Positions 1 through 9,996 of a stretch of 62,168 nt of DNA are shown piece by piece (the first letter of the stretch is position 1; each line of letters opens with the position of its first letter). Origin of the DNA: Leishmania mexicana MHOM/GT/2001/U1103 (taxonomy: Eukaryota; Euglenozoa; Kinetoplastea; Trypanosomatida; Trypanosomatidae). The stretch is taken from assembly GCF_000234665.1 (NCBI RefSeq), contig NC_018313.1, forward strand, positions 345,709 through 407,876, written 5' to 3'. The notes under the pieces were generated by a model. It had not been told where the DNA came from. It did not search any database and was given only the letters and a program-made list of their open reading frames with translations. The position numbers and the translations under genes were made by a program.

Positions 1-3000
1 CACCAGCGGAGCCTGCACCGACGCCTGTCGAAGCGCCGTCAGCCCCAGGTTCACCCTGCTCCGCACGTGCCGTGAACAGCTGAAGAAGCTTCGCCGCCAG
101 CGCACCTTTCTTGGCATTTCCCACGCACAGCGTGGTATGGTAGGCGTACTCGCTCACGGCGATCGTTGGCGCGCAGACGGCTACAACGTGCTGCACGATG
201 TCCATTGGGCCGGGTCGCATGGTGTAGTGCGGGAAAACACGATTGAGCTCGGCGGACTGCTGCGCAACCGCCGCGTCGCGGTCGTTGCGTGGGCCCGCCG
301 CTGTCGAGGCGGCAGCGCCCGCCTCCGTCGCCTCTTCCTCTCCCTCAGTCTCACAGCCACCACCGGCCTCTTCGACCGCCGCTGCTTGCGCGTCCTCCTC
401 GTCGGAGCCGCCCGCCTCCGCGTCGACCGCCGCGACGTTCGTCTCCGCCTCTTCGCCGTCCTCCGTGAACTCAGATACTACCTCGACGTCTTCCTCTTCC
501 TCTTCCTCGTCCCTCTGCCCGTTGTCCTTGCCGACGGAGCGGTGCTGCGGCGTGTAAAGCGCGTGCTGAGCAGAGAGGTTCGCCTTCTCATGTGCGCGCT
601 TGGCCTTTTCCGCCTCCTGACGTTGCTCGGCGCGTCGCTGCAGCTCCAGCAGCTGCACGCGGGACAGCTGGTTCCCGTTCACCTGCGCCCCGAGCATGCG
701 AGCCTCATCGTCCTGGTCGCCGTACTTGTCCTGAATCTTCTTCAGCTTCTTCTTCTCGTACTTTGTCAGACTCTTGCCCTGACCGTTGCCCTTCTGCGTG
801 GCCGTCGCCGCCACGGCCGTGGCCACACCGTCTTCCGTAGCCGACGATGGAGGGAGGGCTGTGGTTGCAGCCGGCGTGCCCTGCAGACCTGCGCGGTCGA
901 CGCGCGAGTTACGCGCCCCGCTCTTCTTCGCTGCCTTGCCCTTCTTTTGGCGCCCATCCACGCGGCCACCTGCCACAAACAAACTTCGCTGCTTGCGCTG
1001 CTCCGCACGAAGGGTCTCCACGGAGGGCAGCTCGACAAGCGCAGCCGCCGAATCAGCGGGCACGACTGCTTCTCCAGCACCGCTTGGCTGGTCGGCGTCA
1101 GCGGGTGACGCCAGGAGGCTCGGCAGCTCACGCCGCAGCACGGTGAACGAGTCGACCGCGTCGTCCTCTACGTGTTCCGCCCCTTCGTCGTCACTGTCGG
1201 CACAAGGAGCGCTTTCAGCCCGTGCAACCGCCGCCGGCTCACTCACGGTGCGTACGACGTAGAAGAGCAGCGCGCACCCGAGCGACATCGACTGCGGCGG
1301 CAGGTGGTGCCGCTCTCCGGCGTAGAGATACGCGCCGGTGGCCGTCCCACCCGTCACCTGCGATGCGTACACCCACCACGATCCAGTCGTCTGCTTGCGT
1401 TCCCATGCGCCGCTGAAGGCGACACACCACGCACCTGCTTCACACACGCTGTGCAGGGCCACCGGCTGAGTCGCCGGCGCGGCGGTGAAGTCTCCGCCTG
1501 CGTTGTTGCCACCGAGCTCTTGCCAGACGTCGTTCATGGGCCTCAGTAGGCACGGCAGAGCCCCATCTACCTCGCAGTGGATGAAGAGGTCTCCAAGGCG
1601 CATCACGCGCCGCACCAGCAGCTCCGTCGACTGCACATCCTTCCCACGCAGCACGAGGTCGCCAGCGGTGGTGCGGAACCACAAGAACTTTTCCCACCAC
1701 TGGCGCTGCCGCTCCTTGACGATCACCTTCCTCTCCTTTTGCGCCGCCGCCTTTCGTGCGCCCTTGAGCGCCGCCCCTGCCGCGGCTTTTGCGGTCGCCG
1801 CGACGGTGCGCTCCAGCTTCGAGCGGTGATGCTTCTGCTTGCTGAAGTAGTCCGCCGCGTTCGCGTGCGCCGTCTTGGACAGCGCCACCTCGACCACGAG
1901 CGGCGGCACATCGCAGTCCTCCTCGCCCTTCTCCTCGTCCAGGACTGCCTCGAGTAGGACGCTGATGGAGTTGCGCTCGAGGAAGAGGTCATGTATCATG
2001 TACGCCACCGGGTGCCCCTCAGCGTGGCGCCGCTTCAGCAGCATGCGCAAGGCATCCCACGAGATGCCCGTTGCCAGGGCACCGTTGATCAGTTGAATCG
2101 CCTCGTCAACGCGGTCCGCGTTCAAGATGAGCTGCTCACCCTTCATCTGGTTAGCCGCGATGTCCGCCTCGAGTGCGTTAATGCGACGTGCGTGATCGGT
2201 CGCGAACTTGTCCTCCTTGCTCTTGGCGGTGTTTTTGCGCTTCGCATTCGACGCGTCGATGCGCTCCGTCTCTGTGATGAGGAAAAACTCGTCACAGACG
2301 CGGCCGAAGCTGCTGCGGTAGAGGGCCTCCACCCCGTCGTTTGTGTACTGGGCGAGCAAGATTGGTGTAAAGCTCTCGTACTGCTCCGCGACGGCGACGA
2401 GGTCAGCTGCACCGGCGGGGGCACCTGGCGCTGGTGGCGCTGGGGCATGCACTGTGCTGCCGGGCTTCGCTTTGGGCTTGATGAGGTAGCCGCCGGCGGA
2501 TGTGAGGTCGACCTTGGCGAGGTCAAAGGCCTCCAACAGACCGGGGAGCAGCGTTACGAAAACGTTGTCCGTCGACTGCGTCCAGCTTTTCCGCGGCGCG
2601 TTCGGCACACCAGTGACGGTGAGCACGTGCTGCGCCAGGTCAGGTCCAAAGTGCTGAATGCCCGCCACCAACGTTTGCACGACAGTGCGGTCGTTACTGC
2701 GGCTGAGCCCCACTTCCCAGTCCACCTTCATCAACCTCGTGCGCTCCTCCTTCAGCTGCCGTTGGGCCAGCGTGAGGTCAGCGTCAGCGGTGCGCTGCAG
2801 GTGCAGGTGGCCAGAGGCGTCCACGTGCGGAGGGTAGAGGAACATAGGCGACTCCTCCGACTCGGCTGCCACAGCGGCAACAAAGGGGGCCGTTACGGGG
2901 TAGACTTGATTCACCATCAGCTTGAGCCCCTCGTCGTCGCGGTGCGTGCGAAGCAGCATCATTATCGTGTACGCGTAGTTCGTCAGAATTACATTGCCCT

Positions 3001-3364
3001 TCGAGAAGAGCTCCACAATGATGTGAAAGCAGCCCTCTGTCGACGGAACACCGAAGCAGAGGTCGATCGTGCGGTCATGCTGGAGCTGCGCGACGCTGTC
3101 GAGCCGCCAGGCGCGGACGTGCTTGCGCAGCTTTAGCGTGAACTGCGATGGCACCTTCGGCTTCTCACGCGCCAGCTCCGTAAGGTGGAGGCGCGTGCCG
3201 CTCTCGAGAAGCACATTCTTCTTGTTCTCGCCGTGCCCAAACTTGAAGAGAAACATCTTGCTGCCGATGTCGTAGATGTTGAGCAGCCGCAAGCCAATCA
3301 GCGTTGCCCGCATCTCCTCCACCGTCGCCCTCACATCGAGGGCTGTCATGCGCTGCTTCACCAT
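1..3364 (-). CDS. NEMF: Rqc2/NEMF homologue (ribosome-associated quality control), C-terminus cut by window edge
   Basis: The frame is open from ATG at 3364 to the left edge (1121 codons seen, no stop), so the gene is partial at its 3' end. Residues 1-130 match the NFACT-N start of NEMF/Rqc2, with motifs MTALDVRA, LLESGTRLH, LKLRKHVR and IIVELFSKGN. D10, D97 and R98 align with the yeast Rqc2 residues (D9, D98, R99) needed for CAT-tailing. A charged middle region is followed by an NFACT-R domain at about 545-690 (WWEKFLWFRTTAGDLVLRGKD, then GDLFIHCEVDGA). A Lys/Glu-rich linker and an NFACT-C-like end (VCAPTIAVSEY, then KKGALAAK) follow from about residue 1045. By family knowledge it binds 60S subunits with stalled nascent chains, recruits Listerin and adds C-terminal tails. 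Length fits the family. It follows SepSecS on the same strand. Confidence 0.93.
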   Translation of the reverse strand, partial: MVKQRMTALDVRATVEEMRATLIGLRLLNIYDIGSKMFLFKFGHGENKKNVLLESGTRLHLTELAREKPKVPSQFTLKLRKHVRAWRLDSVAQLQHDRTIDLCFGVPSTEGCFHIIVELFSKGNVILTNYAYTIMMLLRTHRDDEGLKLMVNQVYPVTAPFVAAVAAESEESPMFLYPPHVDASGHLHLQRTADADLTLAQRQLKEERTRLMKVDWEVGLSRSNDRTVVQTLVAGIQHFGPDLAQHVLTVTGVPNAPRKSWTQSTDNVFVTLLPGLLEAFDLAKVDLTSAGGYLIKPKAKPGSTVHAPAPPAPGAPAGAADLVAVAEQYESFTPILLAQYTNDGVEALYRSSFGRVCDEFFLITETERIDASNAKRKNTAKSKEDKFATDHARRINALEADIAANQMKGEQLILNADRVDEAIQLINGALATGISWDALRMLLKRRHAEGHPVAYMIHDLFLERNSISVLLEAVLDEEKGEEDCDVPPLVVEVALSKTAHANAADYFSKQKHHRSKLERTVAATAKAAAGAALKGARKAAAQKERKVIVKERQRQWWEKFLWFRTTAGDLVLRGKDVQSTELLVRRVMRLGDLFIHCEVDGALPCLLRPMNDVWQELGGNNAGGDFTAAPATQPVALHSVCEAGAWCVAFSGAWERKQTTGSWWVYASQVTGGTATGAYLYAGERHHLPPQSMSLGCALLFYVVRTVSEPAAVARAESAPCADSDDEGAEHVEDDAVDSFTVLRRELPSLLASPADADQPSGAGEAVVPADSAAALVELPSVETLRAEQRKQRSLFVAGGRVDGRQKKGKAAKKSGARNSRVDRAGLQGTPAATTALPPSSATEDGVATAVAATATQKGNGQGKSLTKYEKKKLKKIQDKYGDQDDEARMLGAQVNGNQLSRVQLLELQRRAEQRQEAEKAKRAHEKANLSAQHALYTPQHRSVGKDNGQRDEEEEEEDVEVVSEFTEDGEEAETNVAAVDAEAGGSDEEDAQAAAVEEAGGGCETEGEEEATEAGAAASTAAGPRNDRDAAVAQQSAELNRVFPHYTMRPGPMDIVQHVVAVCAPTIAVSEYAYHTTLCVGNAKKGALAAKLLQLFTARAEQGEPGADGASTGVGAGSAG

Positions 3365-3812
3365 GGCTGACGCGAGCACGTGTGTCTGGGTTTCTTTCTT
3401 CGGCGTGCGTGTGTGTGCGTGTAGTGGAGGAGGGAGGGTAGGAGGAGAGGAGACCTTTGTGGGAGCAACAACTGTCACTGCCGCCTTAGAGCAGTCGACC
3501 CTGCACGGCCAAGGTAGGCGGCGTGCGAGCGCGGGCCCGTGTGGGTTGGAAGAGAGGAGAAGCGAGGGCCATAGACGACGAGAACCCTCGCGCTTTGCCT
3601 CAGCTCACTCCTCTCCCGCCTTCCACCCTCGAAAAATGGAACACGCAAACGGAGGCGCTAAGGTAGCTGCGCACCGCGTGGAGCGCCAACGGGACCGACC
3701 CCGCCTCGCCCGACCTGTACACGTTAGTCCTGCCTTGCTTTTGGGGTTCTCTCGCTCTCTGTCGTCTGGCTGCGGTGCGTAGACGCGCATGGGCGCGCAT
3801 GCGTGCGCCACT
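3365..3812 (-). other. spacer between SepSecS and NEMF
   Basis: No gene is seen. The plus strand at about 3425-3450 is a purine run, which reads as a pyrimidine tract on the minus strand. That fits the trans-splice signal for the NEMF mRNA and polyadenylation of SepSecS. Confidence 0.6.
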
Positions 3813-5600
3813 TCATGCGGGAGCAGGCCACAGGTCGCGAAGGCGCGCTATCAGAGCATCTACTTCAGCCTCCGACATGCCGATGCCGCACGCGATCACC
3901 AGCAGCGGGCACGGCGGCTCCCTGTCTTGGTGCATGCCGTAATTCCTGAATTTGCAGCCGGCAATCGTGGTTGGGGTGGACGGTGCTGGAGTGATGACGC
4001 GGGGGCCGGTGACCGCGCTGCGGAAGAGTTGTGCGCCGAAAGCGCGGGCGGCTGCCCAGTTCGTCACCTTCTCCGCCTGCTCCGACCCAAGTTGGGCACC
4101 ACTGCTGCTTGCTTCAGCGGCAGGAAGGCCGTAGGCTCGCATGGTGACGGCGACACTGATGTCATTGCGGGGCACGGCAGCATTGGAGGTATTTTGCGAC
4201 CCGCCTACAGTATCCTCATTGTCCTTGTCGTCGTCGCTGTCGTCGACCAGCAGCACTTCCCTTCGCTCGCGCGCAAACACGCGCAGCTGCCGGATCAGAC
4301 GCGCACGGCACTTGTAGCGATCCCTCCACAAGGCCTGCATGCCGCGCCGGCCGAGGCTCAAGGCGGTGATGAAGAGGTCGACGATGGGGCTCATGCTCGC
4401 GCGACCGGCGTAGAGGGCTGCCACGGCCTTGCAGCGCTCCTTGTCGCTGGAGCAGATGATGGAGCCGCCAACCGGGACCAGAAAGTTCTTGTCGCCAGAC
4501 TGAACCACAAAGTCCACCCGCCCCAGTCGCTGCGCCGCGTCGAGGCGAGTCATAATGCGGCGGCTCTGCACCCCGTACGCGTTGTTCACCACATACGGAA
4601 TGCCGGCCTTCTTGCAGTACTGGGCAAGGGCAACCGTGTTGTCTGGTAGGCGTGGCGCGAAGCAGCTCGTCGTGGAGAGCACACAGACCACCTGCGACGG
4701 GCCGCCAACGGCGCTCACGGCCGCGGCTACGTCGTCCACGTGGCACTCGAGGAACAACGACGACGAGGACGTTCGCGTCGACGGCGAAGCAATGCTGTCT
4801 TGGTCACGGTCGAGGTTATTCCTGTTGGTGCTGACGCAGGGGGCGGCAGAGCGTGCGAGCGGCACAGCTGGCCGTAGCTGTACCGGCACCGGCACCAGCC
4901 CCGCCGCGTCAATACACTTGAGTGCTGTCTTCTGATCAATGCGTGGCCATATGACGTAGCGCGGCGTCGCCGGGACTGGCAACGATGTGCGGTCATGCCT
5001 CGCACGATCCGCCTCGTTCATTGGCGGCTCTTGCACTTGGGCAGCTGACGTTGCGCTTCTTGAGTCCGTCGTCACAGTGCGTTGCAGCTGCACCGCCTCT
5101 GCCTCCTCCATCAGCTCTTTCATGTGCGCCTTCGCTACACACCGAAGCACCAGCGCCAGCGTCATGCCCGTCGCCATCGGTACCACCACAGCGGCCGCGG
5201 TCGAGGGGGCACCGGCTTGGCGTATCAGGTCAAGCATGAGCACGTTCGTTATCTTGTATAGTAGCGACGATCCGGCCGCTTTCGGCTGCTCGCTGAGCAC
5301 GTCGCCGGAGCGCCCGATGCCGTGCGTGAGGCCAAAGTGTCGCATGCGAACAAGGGAAGAGATGACGCGGCCCTCGCGCTCGCCGCCACCGACGTGGTGC
5401 GCGAAGTTGTTCGTGTCCATGAGGGAAAGCTGGCGAAGAATGAGCTCGATTGCAGCATCAGTGAGACCGTCATCTGGGCAGCAGCGCTGCGCCAGGATGG
5501 AGCGCAGGATGCGGGCCGTTGACTGCAACGACTCGCGGCCCGCGTCGATGTACCGCGCCGAGACGAAGGCTTCCGCTAGCTTTAGCGCGCGATCATCCAT
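3813..5600 (-). CDS. SepSecS: O-phosphoseryl-tRNA(Sec) selenium transferase (SepSecS, SLA/LP)
   Basis: A 595-aa PLP enzyme that converts phosphoseryl-tRNA(Sec) to selenocysteinyl-tRNA(Sec) using selenophosphate. Family landmarks are GGGEREGRV, HGIGRSGD, QPKAAGSSLLYKITN, VVPMATGM, the YVIWPRIDQKT stretch, TTSCFAPRLPD, VNNAYGVQS and the Schiff-base lysine in QSGDKNF (K371). ATG at 5600 is chosen because the protein then begins MDDRALKLAEAFV, like the alpha1 helix of the family. The open frame continues to 5873, but the extra 91 residues are low-complexity spacer translation. Two inserts differ from animal enzymes: a Ser/Arg/Asp-rich stretch before FLECHVDD and an acidic DDSDDDKDNED segment. The enzyme implies a working selenocysteine pathway. 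It acts in the cytosol. Confidence 0.95.
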   Translation of the reverse strand: MDDRALKLAEAFVSARYIDAGRESLQSTARILRSILAQRCCPDDGLTDAAIELILRQLSLMDTNNFAHHVGGGEREGRVISSLVRMRHFGLTHGIGRSGDVLSEQPKAAGSSLLYKITNVLMLDLIRQAGAPSTAAAVVVPMATGMTLALVLRCVAKAHMKELMEEAEAVQLQRTVTTDSRSATSAAQVQEPPMNEADRARHDRTSLPVPATPRYVIWPRIDQKTALKCIDAAGLVPVPVQLRPAVPLARSAAPCVSTNRNNLDRDQDSIASPSTRTSSSSLFLECHVDDVAAAVSAVGGPSQVVCVLSTTSCFAPRLPDNTVALAQYCKKAGIPYVVNNAYGVQSRRIMTRLDAAQRLGRVDFVVQSGDKNFLVPVGGSIICSSDKERCKAVAALYAGRASMSPIVDLFITALSLGRRGMQALWRDRYKCRARLIRQLRVFARERREVLLVDDSDDDKDNEDTVGGSQNTSNAAVPRNDISVAVTMRAYGLPAAEASSSGAQLGSEQAEKVTNWAAARAFGAQLFRSAVTGPRVITPAPSTPTTIAGCKFRNYGMHQDREPPCPLLVIACGIGMSEAEVDALIARLRDLWPAPA

Positions 5601-6363
5601 TGTCACGGGTGGCGTCGGCGCGCGTGTGTGTACAGTTACGAGCGTGTATGCGTACTGTACCTGAGCTGTGTGTCGTGTGGGCCAACAGAGATACGGGGGG
5701 ATTTGGTAGGTTGGGTGGGGAAACGCACAAGACACCGTATCGCGCACCACCAACGTCACCCGAGCACAAAAGGCAGAAGATGATCGGGAGATGGTGGTGG
5801 TGGTGGTGTGGGTGGAAGTATGCGTCGGGATGTGGGCCTCACGGCAGTCACTCGCACGTGCTGAGAGGTACACACATGTGGCACGAGTGGGCGGGGAGGG
5901 GAAGGGGGAGGGGGCAGCAGGGCGCTGCTCGTGCGCTGCGCGTCATTGGCGTGATAGCGATCATGCGTGCGCACACGCGTTCATAACTCGTCGAGCTTCA
6001 ACCTCTCCGTGGCAGCGAGCAGGGAGAGGAAGCGCAACACCCGCAACCTTACACACACACACACATACGCAACGCCTGTTGCTCGCTCTCCACATCCTCA
6101 GCGACTGTGCCCCGTCTTACACAACTTTGGGGTTCGCATCTATCACTTACAGCGCGAGGGGGTGCTAGGGGGGGGGATGGGGAAGGTCGATTAGAGCAAG
6201 ATCAGCTCTCACTCCCTCCTCCTCCTCCCATCTCACCACCACCTTACACGCATGTGCACAACTATTCAGTACGTACGCGGTCACCATCACGGCAGAGCTG
6301 GAGGGGAGGGGAGGGGGACAAGGGAGGGACTGCACGTGGTTTTTTACCCGAATGGGAGCGCAC
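5601..6363 (-). other. spacer upstream of SepSecS
   Basis: No gene is seen. It holds GTGGTG and CACACA microsatellites and purine-rich runs on plus (about 5895-5920 and 6297-6325). These are pyrimidine tracts on the transcribed minus strand, suitable for trans-splicing and poly(A) site choice. Confidence 0.55.
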
Positions 6364-8481
6364 TTAGACAAGCGGCACGGGGACCACACGAGAGCCGGTG
6401 GCCACCAGCACCGCTCGCGCGTCCATGTACGGCCCGGCGGTAATTCCCTCGACGACACTGCTGAAGGAGCGCAGCGGACGCGGGACCGGTAGGGTCTTGG
6501 CGCTCCGCGGCACATCGCGGAGGTCACCAACGTACAGTTCCTGGCCGGATGCTAAGACAAAGACGTCTGAGAGCATGAGGGCCGCTGCAAAGCCACTGCC
6601 TTGACTGGGACCGGCCGCACTGACGCCGCTAGCCACACCAGCCCCAGCCGTGGCAGGCGACGAGGTCGCAGGAGACGTCAGCGCGGAGGCAGGACAGGCG
6701 CCGAGCCCACACGGTAAAGCCATTGTGTTGCTCTGCACGTGCACCGTGAAGGGCGGAGGTCCAGCGTTGGTGTGAAACGGCGAGAAGGCGTGCCCGTCGT
6801 GTGGCTGCTGCTGCTGCTGCTGACGCTGGAGCTGCTGGAGCGCCTGCTGTTCCACCGCAGATCGGTCAAACGTCTGACGCGGCAGGACGGCGTTGTGCAC
6901 GACGGCCCACCACGCGAGGGTCCGACACCCAGTTACGCCAAAGTGCTGCTGGGCATGACCCAGCGAGCCGACACGTGAGGCAAGCGGCATGTAGCCGACC
7001 TTACCGACAGGCACACGCTGCGTGCCGGCCAGCACGACGTGGCACGCGCCATCCTTCTCGCTGAAGTGCAAGTGCGCGTCACACACATGCGTCACCGACT
7101 CCGTCGCGGACGGCAGCGCCAACGCCGCCATTCCGTAGTTACCTCCACCGCCGCTTGCCGTCTGGCCGCCGTCTTGGCATGCCTGGAGGTGGTAAGGTGA
7201 GAGGCGGTAGCGGTAGATGACATGCGGAACGGCACGGCTGTCGGTGAGGAGGTGCAGCGAAGCACGATCCGTAGAAAAGTCGCTCGCGGCAGCGCTGTCC
7301 TCCCCCTGTCTTGCCGAAGATGCGTGCGACGTGAAGGTGGCACCCTTGGCGAGCCGCTGCCGATGATGCTCGGCAAGGAGGCGCACCGAGCCTCCCTCAA
7401 CCACCCGCTCCACGTAGTGCAGCGCACCGTTGCTGAGCACCACGACAAGCGCCACGTCTATCGCGACGGCGGCCTGCAGGCGCTGTGGAGCCAAGATGCG
7501 CACCACGTCGGCCTCTACGAAGGAGCAGGCGAAGACGTCACTGCAGGAGCGCCGCACCAGTTGCGCGCTCGACCGCTCAAGCGCCTCCACAGCCTTGGGC
7601 CGAAGTGCCGACTTCGACCACGGTTCTGTCTTCTGATGCCGCTCTGCCCTGTGCACCACGGCAGCTGGCGCCTTCGCCGCTGTGTCTCCGACCTCCTCGT
7701 CGGCGCTGTGGCTGCCGTTACCAGATGACCGGTAGAGGAGTTGCACATCCAAGACGACGACGCACCCAGCACTGGCGACACTGACGAACTCCGGCCGTCC
7801 AGCCGGGTCCATGCTGAAGGCCACGTCTACGATGGCATCCTGTGCCGTGATGGCGCCGCTGCTCCACTCCGTCAGCGAGCACTCGGCAACCTTGTAGACA
7901 GCGCGGCTGCCCTCGATAAGCAGCAGCGCCACAGTGCCAACGGTAGTGCCGACTACTGCAACAGCTGTGTCTGTGGTGCCAGGGAGGGAGGCGACAGAGA
8001 GGCACGTAACGGCGCCGGCGCTAAGAGCAACTCGCTGCTCTGGCGACAGTGACGAGGCGTGCGAGGGAGTTGTAGTGGCAGCGGGGTCACTGGTCATGAG
8101 CACCATGCCGTCCCCGAACTCATGCGAAGGCTCCGCCGACCACTGCTGCACCGCTGCCAAGAGGGCACCAGCACCCTTTCCTGCCTCCAGCCCGGCCACG
8201 CCGAGGGGATCGCCAGGCACATAGTTTGCCATACCCAGCGGAGATGATGCAGCCATTGCGGTAGCGCTGTCAAGTCCACCATGGACGCCGGCTACGGCCC
8301 CACTGCTTGCCAGCGAGCAGGCCAACCACCGCGGCGCCGGCTGCACCGACACACACGATCCACCAGCGCACACGACTGTGACGGTGTCCTTTCCGTAGCA
8401 CCGAAGCGTCGCGACGCGAGAGATGGGATGCCCAGCGTGCAGGCTGCCGCTGCCACTACGGCTGGCAGACACAGATACCAT
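6364..8481 (-). CDS. conserved hypothetical protein, possibly beta-propeller
   Basis: A 705-aa protein I cannot assign to a family. It has repeated short beta-rich stretches of the type TVGTVALLLIEGS, FVSVASAGCVVVLDV, ALVVVLSNGALHYV and AVLVATGSRVVPVPLV. These look like WD40/beta-propeller blades but lack a clear WD ending. A Gln tract (QQLQRQQQQQQ) lies in the C-terminal third, followed by Pro/Ala-rich sequence. The start is put at 8481 (MVSVSASRS). The frame is open to 8745, but the extra 88 residues are Pro/Ser/Leu sequence encoded by the trans-splicing pyrimidine tract (about 8631-8669), and the first AG after that tract is at 8575-8574. No signal peptide or membrane segment is evident. 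It could be a scaffold; no specific function is claimed. Confidence 0.75.
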   Translation of the reverse strand: MVSVSASRSGSGSLHAGHPISRVATLRCYGKDTVTVVCAGGSCVSVQPAPRWLACSLASSGAVAGVHGGLDSATAMAASSPLGMANYVPGDPLGVAGLEAGKGAGALLAAVQQWSAEPSHEFGDGMVLMTSDPAATTTPSHASSLSPEQRVALSAGAVTCLSVASLPGTTDTAVAVVGTTVGTVALLLIEGSRAVYKVAECSLTEWSSGAITAQDAIVDVAFSMDPAGRPEFVSVASAGCVVVLDVQLLYRSSGNGSHSADEEVGDTAAKAPAAVVHRAERHQKTEPWSKSALRPKAVEALERSSAQLVRRSCSDVFACSFVEADVVRILAPQRLQAAVAIDVALVVVLSNGALHYVERVVEGGSVRLLAEHHRQRLAKGATFTSHASSARQGEDSAAASDFSTDRASLHLLTDSRAVPHVIYRYRLSPYHLQACQDGGQTASGGGGNYGMAALALPSATESVTHVCDAHLHFSEKDGACHVVLAGTQRVPVGKVGYMPLASRVGSLGHAQQHFGVTGCRTLAWWAVVHNAVLPRQTFDRSAVEQQALQQLQRQQQQQQPHDGHAFSPFHTNAGPPPFTVHVQSNTMALPCGLGACPASALTSPATSSPATAGAGVASGVSAAGPSQGSGFAAALMLSDVFVLASGQELYVGDLRDVPRSAKTLPVPRPLRSFSSVVEGITAGPYMDARAVLVATGSRVVPVPLV

Positions 8482-8573
8482 TCTGTTCCCGCGGCTGCTT
8501 CCGCTTCCTAGACCCTTGCCTGTGCTGCGTCGAGTGTCTGAGTGTGTCTCACGAGACCGTATTCTTTCGACCG

Positions 8574-8669
8574 CTGAGAAAGACGTAGAACACAAGGTAG
8601 GGAAGGGCAGGAGAGGCACAGGACCCACAAAGGAGAGAGAGAGGGGGAGGGGAGGGGGAGAGGGAGAGT
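8574..8669 (-). promoter_or_regulatory. polypyrimidine tract and likely spliced-leader acceptor
   Basis: On the minus strand a CT-rich tract (8669-8631) is followed by the first AG at 8575-8574 (TTTCTCAG). This gives a 5' UTR of about 92 nt before ATG 8481. It argues against the longer open frame from 8745. Confidence 0.65.
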
Positions 8670-9996
8670 GCACAAGAGGAGGGGGTGCACGATAACCGCT
8701 CGCGCAAGGCGGTGGCGACGCGGCAGAGCCCATCACACAGTCCATCTTCTCAGAGCGGCGAGTGACCAGTCTGCCGAGGAGGATGCCGGTTATGAGCGTA
8801 TGTGTACAGGTCGCATAAGGAAAGTAGGCGTGTGCCTGTGTGTGTGCGTACGCACGACAACTACGCGCTTACGGACAACCAAGCTGCTCGTACCATGCGG
8901 TGCGCTAACACAGAGCCAGCGACGCCGCTCCGCCCTTCACATCTTTTCCAGCGTGCACTGCGCGCATGCTTGCCGTCCGTTTCGAATACCTTTCGTCGTA
9001 CCCTCACTGCTCATCCTTCTGCTCGCCTCCACCGGAGGCGGGTGGTTTCCTCTCACGCAAGAGAGGCCCATCCTTCTCCGCCCCCTCCGCCGACATTGCC
9101 GAATAATGGACACACACACACACACAAAACACAGCCCACTACAGGGGGTGATCTCTCGCGGAGGTGACAAAGGGAAAGAGAGACAGGCGTGTGTGTGTGT
9201 GCGTGTGTGTGCACGGCCTTGGCTTTGCTCTGGTGGAGGGAGAGGGGAAGAGGAGGGAGAGACGCCAACGCCGTGATGCGTCGCTGCCGCTTCCGACTTT
9301 AAAGAAAAACCTGTGTAGGGATAAAGATGATCACTGCCTTCCCCTCGTCGTCGCTACCGCTTACCGTTTTCTTCCCCAGCCGCACTCGACTAACCATCGT
9401 CGATGAGTGTGCGGTGGTGCGTGTGCGTGGGTGTGCACGTCTACATCGTCGACTGCGCGCAACACGAGCCGGCTCTGAGGTACCGCAGCACATAGACGCT
9501 GGGGTCGCGTGACTCCTGGCACCATCACACACACACGCACAGATAGATAGGGCGGAAGGAGGATTGGTGGAGGGGGAGGGTGGCGATGCCTTCCTTGACA
9601 CGCGAGCCCGCCCACCCACGCCCACCCCACCCCCTAAGATGTCTCCCTTGCCACGCACACGAGGAGAACAACCAAAACGTCCTCTGGCACACGCCAAGCC
9701 TCGAGCCTCATGCCGGCGGTGAGGGAGGGACAGCGGCGCGTGCGCGCTTACCGAGAAGGACTACTAGCGATCGAGGCCAGAACAACCCCCCAAAAAATAT
9801 ATATAACTTACTTCAGCGCTTAAGGGAAAGTGCTGCGCATCACTGCACACCGCCTTCCGTCACACACATAATAGGACGCACACGCATGAAAGACCCGAAG
9901 AAAAGATATTGAAGCTGCCGACGCGCATGCACGTCAAGGCACCGCGACTTGCATGCGGCAGCAGCGACACTGTCTTCATCCACGAGGGGGAGGGGC
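8670..9996 (-). other. long spacer between eEF1B-gamma and the propeller-like gene
   Basis: About 1.3 kb with CA/TG microsatellites (about 9111-9130, 9188-9212, 9523-9540), purine-rich runs on plus and an AT-rich ATATAT patch near 9797. No protein with family-like sequence is seen on either strand. It is presumably 3' UTR of eEF1B-gamma plus processing signals. Confidence 0.55.

Noticed and set aside
1991..3136. Long plus-strand open frame (381 aa)
   Set aside because: It is the opposite strand of the NEMF coding frame and has no family-like sequence; high GC suppresses stops on the complementary strand.
8482..8745. N-terminal extension of the propeller-like protein
   Set aside because: It is encoded by the trans-splicing pyrimidine tract and lies upstream of the first AG after that tract.
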